This document shows positions 33,930 to 42,801 of a stretch of DNA of 64,000 nucleotides, piece by piece. Numbering within the stretch: position 1 is the first letter of the stretch; every line of letters begins with the position of its first letter. Source of the DNA: Streptococcus suis S735 (GTDB taxonomy: Bacteria > Bacillota > Bacilli > Lactobacillales > Streptococcaceae); the NCBI RefSeq assembly GCF_000294495.1, contig NC_018526.1, forward strand, positions 1,364,001 through 1,428,000, written 5' to 3'. The position numbers and the translations under genes are program-made. A model generated the notes under the pieces. It searched no databases. It was not told the origin of the DNA and saw only the letters and a program-made list of their open reading frames with translations.

Positions 33930-34060
33930 CTAGTTTGTAATACCGACTAGTTTGATAAAAATAAAAGTGATTTTCTTTGTCTTCTATCACTAGTTTGTTT
34001 TACCTATTAGCTTTGTATCTATAGTCTAACACAAGGTGGCTAGTTTGTAAAACAAAATAG
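33930..34060 (-). promoter_or_regulatory. Candidate PadR operators upstream of the operon
   Basis: Four direct copies of CTAGTTTG occur at 33930, 33947, 33990 and 34040. The 34040-34060 copy forms an imperfect palindrome with CAAAATAG. The region lies just before the first gene of the operon and contains its promoter. Assignment to PadR is inferred from position. Confidence 0.6.
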
Positions 34061-34086
34061 TGAAAAATATTCAAAAAAAATCATGA

Positions 34087-34213
34087 CCACCCGTCAAACG
34101 GGTGGTTTGAACAAGGGCTATAAGCCCACATCACCAGCCAGCGCCTAAAGACGCTGGCTTTCACTTTGTTCAAGCCTCACTGCTTTTGACTCGTCACTAG
34201 CCTCTTAAAGAGG
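34087..34213. other. Structured end of the IS200-type element
   Basis: Besides the terminal hairpin, TTGAACAAG (34107-34115) can pair with CTTTGTTCAA (34164-34173), enclosing two hairpins: GGGC/GCCC (34115-34127) and AGCCAGCG/CGCTGGCT (34136-34159). A further GCCTC/GAGGC hairpin follows at 34200-34213, right after the tnpA stop. This is a compact multi-branched fold. Confidence 0.55.
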
Positions 34214-34221
34214 CATTCGTA

Positions 34222-34686
34222 CTACTTGCCATTATCCCTAAAGGGATCTTCATACTCTTTTACACTCAACTTATCAAGTGCTATATCATGTTTTTCCTGT
34301 TCTTGTATATATTTCTTAATTGTGGCTTCATTTAGTCCAACCGTACTTACATAATATCCCTCTGCCCAGAAATGACGATTACCAAATTTGTATTTGAGAT
34401 TGGCGTGTTTATCAAACATCATTAGAGCACTCTTACCTTTTAAATATCCTATAAAGCTTGATACACTTAATCGCGGAGGAATACTGACTAACATATGAAC
34501 ATGATCCGGCATCAGATGTCCTTCGATAATTTCTACGCCTTTATAAGTACACAAACGTCGGAATATTTCTCCCAAACTACTTCGATATTGATTATAGATG
34601 ATTTTTCGTCTATACTTAGGTGTGAAGACAATGTGGTATTTACACAGCCACTTTGTATGTGATAAACTATGTGCCTTTTGCGCCAT
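34222..34686 (-). CDS. tnpA: IS200/IS605-family TnpA transposase (Y1-HUH)
   Basis: A 154-residue single-strand DNA transposase. It begins MAQKAHSLSHTKWLCKYHIV, contains the HUH motif in HLMPDHVHMLVSIPP, and has the catalytic Tyr region in FWAEGYYVSTVG; the length is normal. AAAGGAG lies before the ATG at 34686; a longer in-frame start is rejected. The ORF is intact, so the element may be active. Confidence 0.92.
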   Translation of the reverse strand: MAQKAHSLSHTKWLCKYHIVFTPKYRRKIIYNQYRSSLGEIFRRLCTYKGVEIIEGHLMPDHVHMLVSIPPRLSVSSFIGYLKGKSALMMFDKHANLKYKFGNRHFWAEGYYVSTVGLNEATIKKYIQEQEKHDIALDKLSVKEYEDPFRDNGK

Positions 34687-34840
34687 ATTTTTCTCCTTTC
34701 GCTTTACAATAGGCTTGAACACCTTTATTGTATCGCGTTTGGAGTTTTTTTGGTGTAACCTTCGTCGCGCACCCGCATAGCGGGTGGTTTATTTGTCACG
34801 CACCTTACGGAGCGTGACGGACTAAAAGTCACATAATTAA

Positions 34841-34862
34841 AAACTTGGGTTGCCCCAAGTTT
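34841..34862 (-). terminator. Terminator after the BceAB-type operon
   Basis: Perfect stem AAACTTGGG (34841-34849) / CCCAAGTTT (34854-34862) overlapping the permease stop codon, followed on the minus strand by TTAATTATG. Confidence 0.75.
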
Positions 34863-36870
34863 AGGAAATAATCTGTTTGTAAGATCGTGTTGTGATGGCA
34901 TAGACCACTAGGTAGAGGAGGAGATAGCCACCACAGATGCCTGCAGTCACCTGCAACATAAGCCCTGCATTGACCACACCGATAGACAAAAGAATGGACG
35001 AGAGCATCTTGTAGGCAAATGCAAGATGGACAAAGGCAAGTAGGATAGGTAGGAAAAAGACGGTCAGCAATTGCTTGCGAATGGACTGTCTGGTCTGATC
35101 CTCATCCAGACCAACCTTGGTCATAATGACAAAGCGATCTCTGTCTTCATAGCCTTCCGAAATCTGTTTGAAGTAAATCACCAGCACCACCGCCATCAAA
35201 AAAATGAGTGAAAGTAAGAGGCCGATGAAGAAAAGTGAACCTGCAAAACTGAAGAAACTACGCATCGCATAGGCACGGTAGGCGAGACTGATGGCGTTCG
35301 TTCCATTCGGTAATATATTGGACTCCCAAAGCTCACTTTCAAAACTACCGGATAAGAAGACCTCCTGGCTATTTACCTGTTCTTCTTCTGATAGACTGCT
35401 TTCAAAGCCCATATAATAGCGATTTTCGGCTTGATTTTCAAATATTGTCAAGTCTTGAACAACAATAACTAAATACTTACTAAAATTAAAAGTCACATGG
35501 TCTGGCAGATGTCCCAAGGTCACATTCTTGGGCAAGACTTGGGCAACTTCCATCTCCTTTTCATCAAAGGTGAGGGTTTGACCAGCTTGATACTGGACTC
35601 CCTTACTATAAATGGCCACTTGGTCAGCTGCCAACTCCAGTTTTTGACTAGTCATTTTTTCATATGTAGCTTTATCCAAAATATAGCCTACACCTACTTG
35701 ATTAGAAAAATCCATCCATGACTCTTTTTCCGTCAAAAATCTTACTTGCTGATTTGCCACCTCAGAAAAATAGGCTTGCTGATAAGGATAGACTACCTTA
35801 CTTTCAACAGGAATATCTGTCTCTTCTAAGATAGCTTCCGCCCACTCCTCCCACTTCTCCGTTTGAGCTTTTGAAGTGGTTGGCTGCATACCAACATCAA
35901 TCGAATAGTCATTTGGATTTTGATTGGCAATATAATCTTTGCCACCGATGTAAATATTGAGTCCTCCAACCATGGTCACCAAGAACATGCTGGAGAGGAT
36001 AGTAATGGTCGCAAGACCCAGTGCATTTTTCCGCATACGGAAAATCAAGTTGGATACAGAAATGAAATTATCTGGCTTATAATAATAGGTCTGACGGTTC
36101 TTTAGCCAGTTTAAGAGACTGATGACACCTGCGTGGAAGAGCAGGTAGGTCCCAAAGATAACCAGAAGAGTCGCTCCAAAGAAACTTGGAATAGCCTGCA
36201 TCGGACTGGTCACCAGCTGGGCAATGGCGTAGCCTGCCCCCAATAAGATAAGAACTAAGAGGGTTTGTAGCCAGAGGAAGCCCGTTTTCTTGTCCCCTCG
36301 CTTCTTACCTTGAACCAGTTTGAGTGAGTCGGTCAAGCCCAGATTTCCAATATTAAAAAGGCTGACCAAGGCAAAAATCCCAAAGAGATAGATAAATACA
36401 GTGACTAGACTTTTCAACTGGAAGGTTGAAGCCAGGACCACAGGCATCTGCATGGCTTTCAGCAAGAGCGCATAGAAGAGTTTATCTAGAGCCAGTCCCA
36501 AGAGCAAGCCAGCTAGAATAGTACCGACTGAAAAGACCAGATTTTCTAGAAAAGTCATCAAGAAGAGATGTTTTTTCTCCAGACCAAGAATGCTATAGAC
36601 ACCAAACTCTTTTGACCGCTGCTTCATAACAAAACTATTGGCATAGAAGACCATGATGGCAACGGCCAGCATAACTACAATCATACCGAAGCCCAGCACT
36701 TGAATCACTCCATTGGCCCCCTTGACCTGACCTAAATCAGGATGAAAGGCAAGTGAGGCAAAAATATAGGCAATGGCTGTGGACAAAATGGTCATCAGGG
36801 CATAGGGAAAATAGAGTCTGCGGTTCTTTTTGAGATTGGTCAGAGCCAATCGAACGGTTAGTCCAAACAT
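34861..36870 (-). CDS. BceB-type ABC transporter permease (peptide antibiotic resistance)
   Basis: A 669-residue FtsX-like permease with about ten membrane helices and a large extracellular domain at roughly residues 310-530. That is the layout of BceB/VraE proteins that sense and remove bacitracin or related peptides. The motif NSFVMKQRSKEFGVYSILGLEKKHL is the FtsX coupling region. The start at 36870 (MFGLTVRL) has GAGGTG before it and follows the ATPase stop by one base; the GTG three codons earlier is less likely. It forms a flux-sensing complex with the upstream kinase. Confidence 0.9.
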   Translation of the reverse strand: MFGLTVRLALTNLKKNRRLYFPYALMTILSTAIAYIFASLAFHPDLGQVKGANGVIQVLGFGMIVVMLAVAIMVFYANSFVMKQRSKEFGVYSILGLEKKHLFLMTFLENLVFSVGTILAGLLLGLALDKLFYALLLKAMQMPVVLASTFQLKSLVTVFIYLFGIFALVSLFNIGNLGLTDSLKLVQGKKRGDKKTGFLWLQTLLVLILLGAGYAIAQLVTSPMQAIPSFFGATLLVIFGTYLLFHAGVISLLNWLKNRQTYYYKPDNFISVSNLIFRMRKNALGLATITILSSMFLVTMVGGLNIYIGGKDYIANQNPNDYSIDVGMQPTTSKAQTEKWEEWAEAILEETDIPVESKVVYPYQQAYFSEVANQQVRFLTEKESWMDFSNQVGVGYILDKATYEKMTSQKLELAADQVAIYSKGVQYQAGQTLTFDEKEMEVAQVLPKNVTLGHLPDHVTFNFSKYLVIVVQDLTIFENQAENRYYMGFESSLSEEEQVNSQEVFLSGSFESELWESNILPNGTNAISLAYRAYAMRSFFSFAGSLFFIGLLLSLIFLMAVVLVIYFKQISEGYEDRDRFVIMTKVGLDEDQTRQSIRKQLLTVFFLPILLAFVHLAFAYKMLSSILLSIGVVNAGLMLQVTAGICGGYLLLYLVVYAITTRSYKQIIS

Positions 36871-36871
36871 A

Positions 36872-37630
36872 CTACTCACCTCGATTCGCCATAAGTGTCA
36901 AGGTATCTGAAATCAACTGATACATTTCCTGACTAGTTCTCTCACCTCGGTAGATTTGATTGTAGAGGATGCCATCCTTGATGAAGAGAACCCGTTTGGC
37001 ACGACTAGCTGCTACTGTCGAGTGGGTTACCATCAGAATCGTTTGCCCCTCTTGGTTGATTTTTTCAAAAATATCTAGAAGAGTTGCCGTTGATTTAGAG
37101 TCGAGGGCCCCAGTCGGCTCATCCGCTAAGAGAATTTCTGGCTGGGTGATGATGGCACGCGCCACCGCAACTCGCTGCTGCTGACCACCCGAAATCTCGT
37201 AGGGCATCTTGTCTTGCAAGGTCGCAATTCCCAGGCTATTGAGCGTATGAACGAGTCGCTTGTTCATCTCATCAATCGGATAGCGAGACAAAACCAGAGG
37301 CAAGAGCACATTATCCTTGACAGAAAGAGTATCCAAGAGATTGAAATCTTGGAAGACAAAGCCCAATTTCTCCCGACGAAAGGCTGCCGCTTCCTTGCTC
37401 TTGATAGATTGGGTATCCAATCCGTTAAGCAAGACCTTGCCCTGCGTTGGCTTATCAAGGGTTGCCAAAATATTGAGCAAGGTGGACTTACCAGAACCTG
37501 ACTCACCCATAATAGCGACATATTCACCCTTTTCCACTGCAAAATGAATATCCTTCAAAGCTTCAACCTGTCCCGCCTTAAAGAGAGAACTGTATATCTT
37601 TTGAACGTGTTGAACATCTAAAACTGACAT
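36872..37630 (-). CDS. BceA-type ABC transporter ATPase
   Basis: A 252-residue ATPase: Walker A GESGSGKST, Q-loop FVFQDFNLLDTLSV, signature SGGQQQRVAVARA, Walker B ILLADEPTG and H-loop VTHS. It is the MacB/LolD-like clade that partners with BceB permeases. A BceR-type operator at 37710-37723 lies upstream, implying induction through the neighbouring two-component system. Confidence 0.93.
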   Translation of the reverse strand: MSVLDVQHVQKIYSSLFKAGQVEALKDIHFAVEKGEYVAIMGESGSGKSTLLNILATLDKPTQGKVLLNGLDTQSIKSKEAAAFRREKLGFVFQDFNLLDTLSVKDNVLLPLVLSRYPIDEMNKRLVHTLNSLGIATLQDKMPYEISGGQQQRVAVARAIITQPEILLADEPTGALDSKSTATLLDIFEKINQEGQTILMVTHSTVAASRAKRVLFIKDGILYNQIYRGERTSQEMYQLISDTLTLMANRGE

Positions 37631-37709
37631 AACTTGACTCCTTTTCTTTTTCTACCCTCATTCTACACGGTCCCAAGACAAACTACCATAGTCCTAGCTT
37701 TCATTTGCG

Positions 37710-37723
37710 TGACAGTTTTGTAA
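37710..37723 (-). promoter_or_regulatory. BceR-type operator before the ABC genes
   Basis: TGACA-GTTT-TGTAA matches the published BceR-like pattern TNACA-N4-TGTAA exactly. It lies about 80 bp before the ATPase start and next to the end of the kinase gene, separating a constitutive sensor from an inducible pump. Confidence 0.7.
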
Positions 37724-37725
37724 GA

Positions 37726-38718
37726 TTAGTAAAAAATCAACTCCACTTCTTTGATACCGATTCGCACCTCTGTTCCCTGACCTACTTTTGATTTTAGCTT
37801 TAGGGAATAGCCCAGCTCCGCAGCAATTTTCCGTGAGAGATAGAGCCCCAGACCCGAAGATTGCTGGGTTCTGCGGCCATTGAAACCTGAGAAGCCACGC
37901 TCAAAGACCCGTTCCAAGTCACTCTCTGCAATCCCAATTCCCGTATCGCGAATAACCAAATCATCTCCGTCCAAAACAATCGAAATGGTCCCTTCCTGAC
38001 AATACTTGAGGGCATTGGATAAAATTTGCTCTATCAACAGGCCCAGCCAGCGTTTGTCGGTCTTTACTGTCCTATCCAACTGCCCCAAGTCCAAGCTAGT
38101 ATTGACCTGAATGAAAAAGAGGGAATACTTTCTTACTAGATTTCTGACCAGTTCATCCAAATTAACTGATTCGATAACCAAATCATCATGAAAGGACTGT
38201 AAGCGGAGATAGTTCAAGACCAGACCTGTGTATTGCTCAATCTTGAAGAGTTCTGTTTCTAGCTGATGACGGACTGGACTACTATCTACTTCCTTAACCA
38301 AGAGCTGACTGGCTGCAATCGGCGTTTTCATCTGGTGGGCCCAGAGGGTGTAGTAGTCATCTAATTCTGTCTGTTCCTGTCGCTGTTTTTCTAGGATTTG
38401 CTTGTTCTGGACTTCTAGTCGCTCCACTTTTTCCTGCAACAAACGCTCACTGGCTGTCCCAGTAGTCACTTTCTGACCACGCCAGATTTTTCCAAAGCGG
38501 GAAAATTCCCTGACAAAATCCCAGAGGAGGGCGAGGAGCCAACAAATACTGAGGAGGAGGATGGCATAGAAAACCAAGTTTCTTTTGATGTCAAAGAGGC
38601 TACTATAAGCCAGAATAGCCACAGCAAAAACGGCGTAGGCTATCAGAAAAATCAAGCGATGACCAAGCCATGATGTCAAAAATACTGGTACTAATGAGCC
38701 AAAATCATCCTTATTCAT
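37726..38718 (-). CDS. BceS-type intramembrane-sensing histidine kinase
   Basis: A 330-residue kinase with two N-terminal membrane helices (about 14-32 and 38-60) joined by only a few residues, so it has no extracellular sensor domain. H-box HQMKTPIAASQLL, N-box EQILSNALKYC, G boxes DTGIGI and GLGLYLS. Such kinases are activated by the BceAB transporter itself. It overlaps the regulator gene by 8 nt. Confidence 0.92.
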   Translation of the reverse strand: MNKDDFGSLVPVFLTSWLGHRLIFLIAYAVFAVAILAYSSLFDIKRNLVFYAILLLSICWLLALLWDFVREFSRFGKIWRGQKVTTGTASERLLQEKVERLEVQNKQILEKQRQEQTELDDYYTLWAHQMKTPIAASQLLVKEVDSSPVRHQLETELFKIEQYTGLVLNYLRLQSFHDDLVIESVNLDELVRNLVRKYSLFFIQVNTSLDLGQLDRTVKTDKRWLGLLIEQILSNALKYCQEGTISIVLDGDDLVIRDTGIGIAESDLERVFERGFSGFNGRRTQQSSGLGLYLSRKIAAELGYSLKLKSKVGQGTEVRIGIKEVELIFY

Positions 38719-39394
38719 GTGTCCACACCAGGCCGTAGCCTACTCCTTTCTTGGTCGCAATCACATCTGGCAGATCCAGTTCTGCCAATTTCTTACGCAG
38801 GCGAGCGATGTTAACCGACAGGGTATTGTCATCCACAAAAATATCACTGTTCCAGAGTTCTCTCATCAGCTCCTCACGGCTGACCACTTCCTTGCCATGT
38901 TCAAATAAAACGCGTAAAATCTGAAATTCATTTCGCGTCAGCTCTTCCACAACCTGTCCATAGGACACCTGCATGGTCTTTAGGTCTAGGGAAATCTCCT
39001 CAAACCAGAGTAAACTTTGTTCTCCGACAAAGTCATAGGTTCTTCTAAGAAGCCCCTGTATTTTGGCCAGGAGAACCGTCATTTCAAAGGGCTTGGTCAC
39101 ATAGTCATCCGCCCCCATATTGATCGCCATAACAATATCCATTGGCTGGTCATGGGAAGACAGAAACATAATGGGCACACGGGATGTCTTGCGAATTTCC
39201 TGACACCAGTAATAGCCATTGAAAAACGGCAGACCAATATCCAGTAAAATCAAATGGGGCTGAAACTCTTCCATCTGTTCCAAAACCATCTGAAAATCCT
39301 TGACCTCTTGCACCTGGTAACCCCAGTTTATCAAGTTTTTAGCAACTAGTTGGCTAATCGTTTTATCATCCTCGATAAGAAGAATTTTCTGCAT
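38711..39394 (-). CDS. BceR-type OmpR-family response regulator
   Basis: A 227-residue regulator. The receiver domain has the acidic pair IEDD, phospho-acceptor Asp in LILLDIGLPFFNG and Lys in VTKPFE. The C-terminal winged helix has EFQILRVLFEHGKEVVSREEL and DDNTLSVNIARLRKKL. AAAGGAG precedes the ATG. With the kinase it should activate the ABC genes through the box at 37710. Confidence 0.93.
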   Translation of the reverse strand: MQKILLIEDDKTISQLVAKNLINWGYQVQEVKDFQMVLEQMEEFQPHLILLDIGLPFFNGYYWCQEIRKTSRVPIMFLSSHDQPMDIVMAINMGADDYVTKPFEMTVLLAKIQGLLRRTYDFVGEQSLLWFEEISLDLKTMQVSYGQVVEELTRNEFQILRVLFEHGKEVVSREELMRELWNSDIFVDDNTLSVNIARLRKKLAELDLPDVIATKKGVGYGLVWTHE

Positions 39395-39563
39395 AACTAT
39401 CTCCTTTCATATCCCTACTATTTATTATAGCTTACATTGGAACAAATTTGAGTATTTTTATACATTTACACAAGAAGTAGACTATAAAACCAGGTCATCA
39501 GTGGTGCAGATTTGTCAGACCAATCATATTTCGTTATACTAGATAAAAAAGGAAAGGACTGCT

Positions 39564-40745
39564 ATGCCGAATTTATTAACTTATCTTGAAGAAACTCAAT
39601 ACGATAATTTTTATGATAAACCTATCAATAAGCTAGATATTCTGGCTCTGACCGAACTTTCCTACCTCCCTTTTGATAATCTGGTCCCCTACTCTTTTAC
39701 AGAAAATGGTGTACGACTTGATCGGTTGGCAGCGGCCTTTGAAGAGACCTACAAAAATAATTTCCCTCCCTTTTCTATGGTGACCAAAAACCGCCTAGCC
39801 TTACTAGGACTTCTATCCAAATCCAAACGCTTCAAATCTATCAAGGCATTTGGCTTCGTTGACGATTATCAGTTGGAACAGGAAAAGCAGTTTTCAGCAA
39901 TCAGCTATCGCATTGACCGAAAAACGATTGTGACTTGCTTCAGAGGGACAGATGATACTATTATCGGTTGGAAGGAAGATTTCCACATGACCTATATGGA
40001 TGAAATTCCTGCCCAACGTGCAGCGAGTGGCTACTTAGAAAAACTTATGATGCAGCAGGGGGGCCATTTTTATCTGGCCGGTCATTCGAAAGGTGGAAAT
40101 TTAGCCCTCTATGCAGCATGCCAGCAAGCTACAGACCAACAGGATAGAATTCTAGCTATCTATCCCTTTGATTCACCTGGCTTACACAAAAAACACTTGG
40201 AAGCACCTAGTTACCAAGCTATTCACCAACGGATTTTCCCTGTCATTCCCCAGAATTCAATCGTCGGTATGATGTTAGAAACACCAGAAAATGCTCAGAT
40301 TGTCCAGAGTAATACCCTCGGCATTCTACAACACATCAGTTTTTCTTGGGAGGTTGACGGAAGCGACTTCAAAATAGCCCCTGCCCTGACCAGCGATAGC
40401 CTACAAACAGACCAAGCCTTAAAAACTTGGACGGATAGTTTAACAGACGATGAATTACGAGACTTCTTCGATTTGTTTTTCGGCATCTTCATCAAAGCAG
40501 GAATTGAACGATTTAGCGACATCACGGTAAATCCCCTACAGAAATTACAGGAAATTGATCGACTGAGAAAAGAAATAGCTCCAGAAGAAGCCGAAATGGT
40601 AGACAAACTCATTCGGCTCCTCTTTGACACCCGCTACCAAATTTGGAGGGACAATATTAGCACTTCCATTCCAAGCCCTGAAATCTCTCTACCAGATTGG
40701 CGGAAACTTTTCCAAAGAAATACAACTGAAAATAAAGAAAACTAG
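39564..40745 (+). CDS. DUF2974 (Mbeg1-like) alpha/beta-hydrolase
   Basis: A 393-residue lipase-like protein. The nucleophile elbow is FYLAGHSKGGNLALYAA (G-H-S-K-G), and the conserved N-terminal DILALTELSYLPFDNLVP is the DUF2974 signature. A later Asp in IYPFDSPGLH fits the catalytic acid. Family members resemble lipases or esterases, but the substrate is unknown. GGAAAGGA lies before the ATG. It is monocistronic between divergent and convergent genes. Confidence 0.87.
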   Translation: MPNLLTYLEETQYDNFYDKPINKLDILALTELSYLPFDNLVPYSFTENGVRLDRLAAAFEETYKNNFPPFSMVTKNRLALLGLLSKSKRFKSIKAFGFVDDYQLEQEKQFSAISYRIDRKTIVTCFRGTDDTIIGWKEDFHMTYMDEIPAQRAASGYLEKLMMQQGGHFYLAGHSKGGNLALYAACQQATDQQDRILAIYPFDSPGLHKKHLEAPSYQAIHQRIFPVIPQNSIVGMMLETPENAQIVQSNTLGILQHISFSWEVDGSDFKIAPALTSDSLQTDQALKTWTDSLTDDELRDFFDLFFGIFIKAGIERFSDITVNPLQKLQEIDRLRKEIAPEEAEMVDKLIRLLFDTRYQIWRDNISTSIPSPEISLPDWRKLFQRNTTENKEN

Positions 40746-40771
40746 CTCAACCACTTGAGCTAGTTTTCTTT
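40734..40771. terminator. Bidirectional terminator, very long perfect stem
   Basis: 17-bp perfect inverted repeat (40734-40750 / 40755-40771; AAAGAAAACTAGCTCAA on the left) with a 4-nt loop, between two convergent genes. A/T-rich ends give U-tracts both ways. Confidence 0.88.
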
Positions 40772-41884
40772 ATCAAATCTTCTTAAAAATTGAGATAATT
40801 TTTCTAATCCTTTGATTAGAGTTTCTTGTTCACAGGCAAAACCTAGACGGACATAGCCGTCACGATCAAAACGATTGCCAGGAACTAGAAGAACACCGTA
40901 TTCCTGCAGAAGTTGCAAGCAAAAATCTTCCATAGGCATATCCACTGCAATCTTGACAAAGCTAGTGGAAACAACCGCTGGACGGATATAGGAAACGAGG
41001 GGTTCTTCCTCAATCCATTGGTCCAAAATTGCTAAATTTTCTTCTAAAATGCGCCGATTTCGTTCTAGAATTTCTTGATAATGGGCCAAAGCTAATTGAG
41101 CCACCAGATCGTCAAAGACACCTGCACAAATCATAGTGTAATCCCGATAATCTCTCAGAATGTCCGTCACTTGATGATTGGCGGCCACCCAACCCACGCG
41201 AATACCTGGCAGAGAATAGGTCTTGGATAAGCTATTTACAGCAATTCCTTTATCATAGACTTCTATAATAGATGGCACATCCAGCTCAGAAAAGGAACGA
41301 TAGACTTCATCTGATAGGATGTAAGCCCCAACTTCACTAGCAATTTCCGCCAATTCTTCCAAATAAGCCCTATCCATGACAGCGCCGGTTGGATTATTGG
41401 CATTGTTGATGCAAATCATCTTAGTGTTAGGACGAATGAGCTGACGCAGTTTTTCCAAGTCTGGCAACCATCCATGCTCTTCCTCAATCTGCCACAAATC
41501 CACTTCTGCTCCCAAAGACTTTGGAATATCGTAGAGTTGTTGGTAGGTCGGATAAAGGGAAATGACATGGTCTCCTGGCTCAATCAAACCATAAAGAACT
41601 AACAAGTTTGCCCCTGTTGCCCCGTTGGTCTGGAGAATTTGTTCTGGCTTGACGCCTGTATAGAGTTGACTAACCGATTTTTTAAATGCTGGCGAACCTT
41701 CTATCCAGCCATAGTTGAGCTTGGTGCCCTGTAATTTCTTATAAAAATCCTCAGGATTGGTGCCCGACAAGGCAAATAGTTCCTCCAAAGTCAATGAAGA
41801 AATAGACACTCCTGCAATATCATAAATCGCGCTGTTTTCATGGACATTCAGCCATTCCTCAACGCCAAAACGTGGTAATTTCAT
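40760..41884 (-). CDS. Class I/II pyridoxal-phosphate aminotransferase
   Basis: A 374-residue fold-type I aminotransferase. Cofactor motifs: NGATGANLLVLYGL, NNANNPTGAVM, LSDEVYRSF and SLSKTYSLPGIRVGW, in which the Lys forms the Schiff base; the Arg in YVRLGFACE binds the substrate carboxylate. The substrate is not assignable; related streptococcal genes are annotated as aspartate- or aromatic-aminotransferase-like. It is monocistronic, ending in the shared terminator. Confidence 0.88.
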   Translation of the reverse strand: MKLPRFGVEEWLNVHENSAIYDIAGVSISSLTLEELFALSGTNPEDFYKKLQGTKLNYGWIEGSPAFKKSVSQLYTGVKPEQILQTNGATGANLLVLYGLIEPGDHVISLYPTYQQLYDIPKSLGAEVDLWQIEEEHGWLPDLEKLRQLIRPNTKMICINNANNPTGAVMDRAYLEELAEIASEVGAYILSDEVYRSFSELDVPSIIEVYDKGIAVNSLSKTYSLPGIRVGWVAANHQVTDILRDYRDYTMICAGVFDDLVAQLALAHYQEILERNRRILEENLAILDQWIEEEPLVSYIRPAVVSTSFVKIAVDMPMEDFCLQLLQEYGVLLVPGNRFDRDGYVRLGFACEQETLIKGLEKLSQFLRRFDKEN

Positions 41885-42030
41885 AAGACTTCCTACTTTT
41901 ATTTATTCTACCCTTATTGTACCATATTCTTTCAATAATTGTATAAATATGCAACATAACAAGTAAAGAATATTACTATTATTAAAAAACAGACTTTCTC
42001 AAACGAGACTGCCTGCTCTGCTTTTTTCCC

Positions 42031-42792
42031 TTAAAACTTCCCTAAATTCGTCAAGTCTTTTTTGTCTGGCATGACTTCCTTGTTGTCCCAGTGCTCGACA
42101 ATCTTTCCGTCTTTGAGGCGGTAGATGTCAAAGTGGGCATAGTCCTGACCTGCAATCCAGACTTTCGAATAAGCCACCACATAATCACCCTGTCCCATCA
42201 CCTTGAAAACAAAGTCGTAGTTGACTTGACTCTCTACCAGATAGTCCTTATAGGCTGCACCGCCTTGAGCGATTTCTTGGTTGTGCTGAATCAGATCAGC
42301 TGCCACATAGTCCTCAAACTTCTCGATTTCGCCATTTTGAAGGACATCGACCAAGAAACGACGGACGATTTTCTTGTTGTCCTCAGTCTTATCTAGGTCA
42401 GTCAGCTCAAAGTCTGCGTAAATCGGGTCTGTTTGGCCAATGGTTTTTAGATAGGCATCGATAACATCCCAATGCTCAACGATACGACCATTTTCATCTG
42501 AACGGAAGATATCCGCCGTCACCCACTCAGCCTCACCGTCATTGAGTTTCTGGTGGACATGGACAAAGACGAAATTCCCGTCCTCAATGGCACGAACAAT
42601 GCTGATTTCCCGCTTGGGATTGCGTTTGAAAAAGTCCTCAAAGAAAGCCGTAAAGCCCTCTTTCTCATCAGGCACACCCGTACTGTGCTGGGTATAGCTA
42701 GCTCCCATATAGTTTTCATGAACTTCCTTGATTTTGCCATCGCGAATGCCACGAAGGTAAAGATTTTTAGCGTTATCTAATTGATGTGACAT
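42031..42792 (-). CDS. Tandem SnoaL-like (NTF2-fold) protein
   Basis: A 253-residue protein made of two similar NTF2-like halves. The first ends FVHVHQKLNDGEAEWVTADI followed by GRIVEHWDVIDAY; the second ends DYVVAYSKVWIAGQDYAHFDIYR and GKIVEHWDNKEVM. The repeated K/R-I-V-E-H-W-D motif is the SnoaL/ester-cyclase-like signature. No catalytic function is certain. TAGGAG before the ATG; it follows the OpuC-like permease by 9 bp and so belongs to the MarR-opu operon. Confidence 0.83.
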   Translation of the reverse strand: MSHQLDNAKNLYLRGIRDGKIKEVHENYMGASYTQHSTGVPDEKEGFTAFFEDFFKRNPKREISIVRAIEDGNFVFVHVHQKLNDGEAEWVTADIFRSDENGRIVEHWDVIDAYLKTIGQTDPIYADFELTDLDKTEDNKKIVRRFLVDVLQNGEIEKFEDYVAADLIQHNQEIAQGGAAYKDYLVESQVNYDFVFKVMGQGDYVVAYSKVWIAGQDYAHFDIYRLKDGKIVEHWDNKEVMPDKKDLTNLGKF

Positions 42793-42801
42793 GATTTTCT
42801 C

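Larger units (their letters stand above)
34084..34795 (-). mobile_element. IS200-type insertion sequence (single tnpA)
   Basis: A ~0.7-kb element with one Y1 transposase gene and no TnpB. Subterminal hairpins lie at both ends: CCACCCGT/ACGGGTGG at 34087-34105 and CACCCG/CGGGTG at 34770-34786. Both are followed by the same GGGTGGTTT-type sequence. There are no terminal inverted repeats, as expected for single-strand HUH transposition. Exact cleavage points cannot be fixed here. It lies in the gap between the PadR operon and the BceAB-type genes. Confidence 0.82.

Noticed and set aside
34222..34722. A TnpB or RNA-guided nuclease partner for the IS200 element
   Set aside because: No TnpB motifs or second ORF are present within the element.
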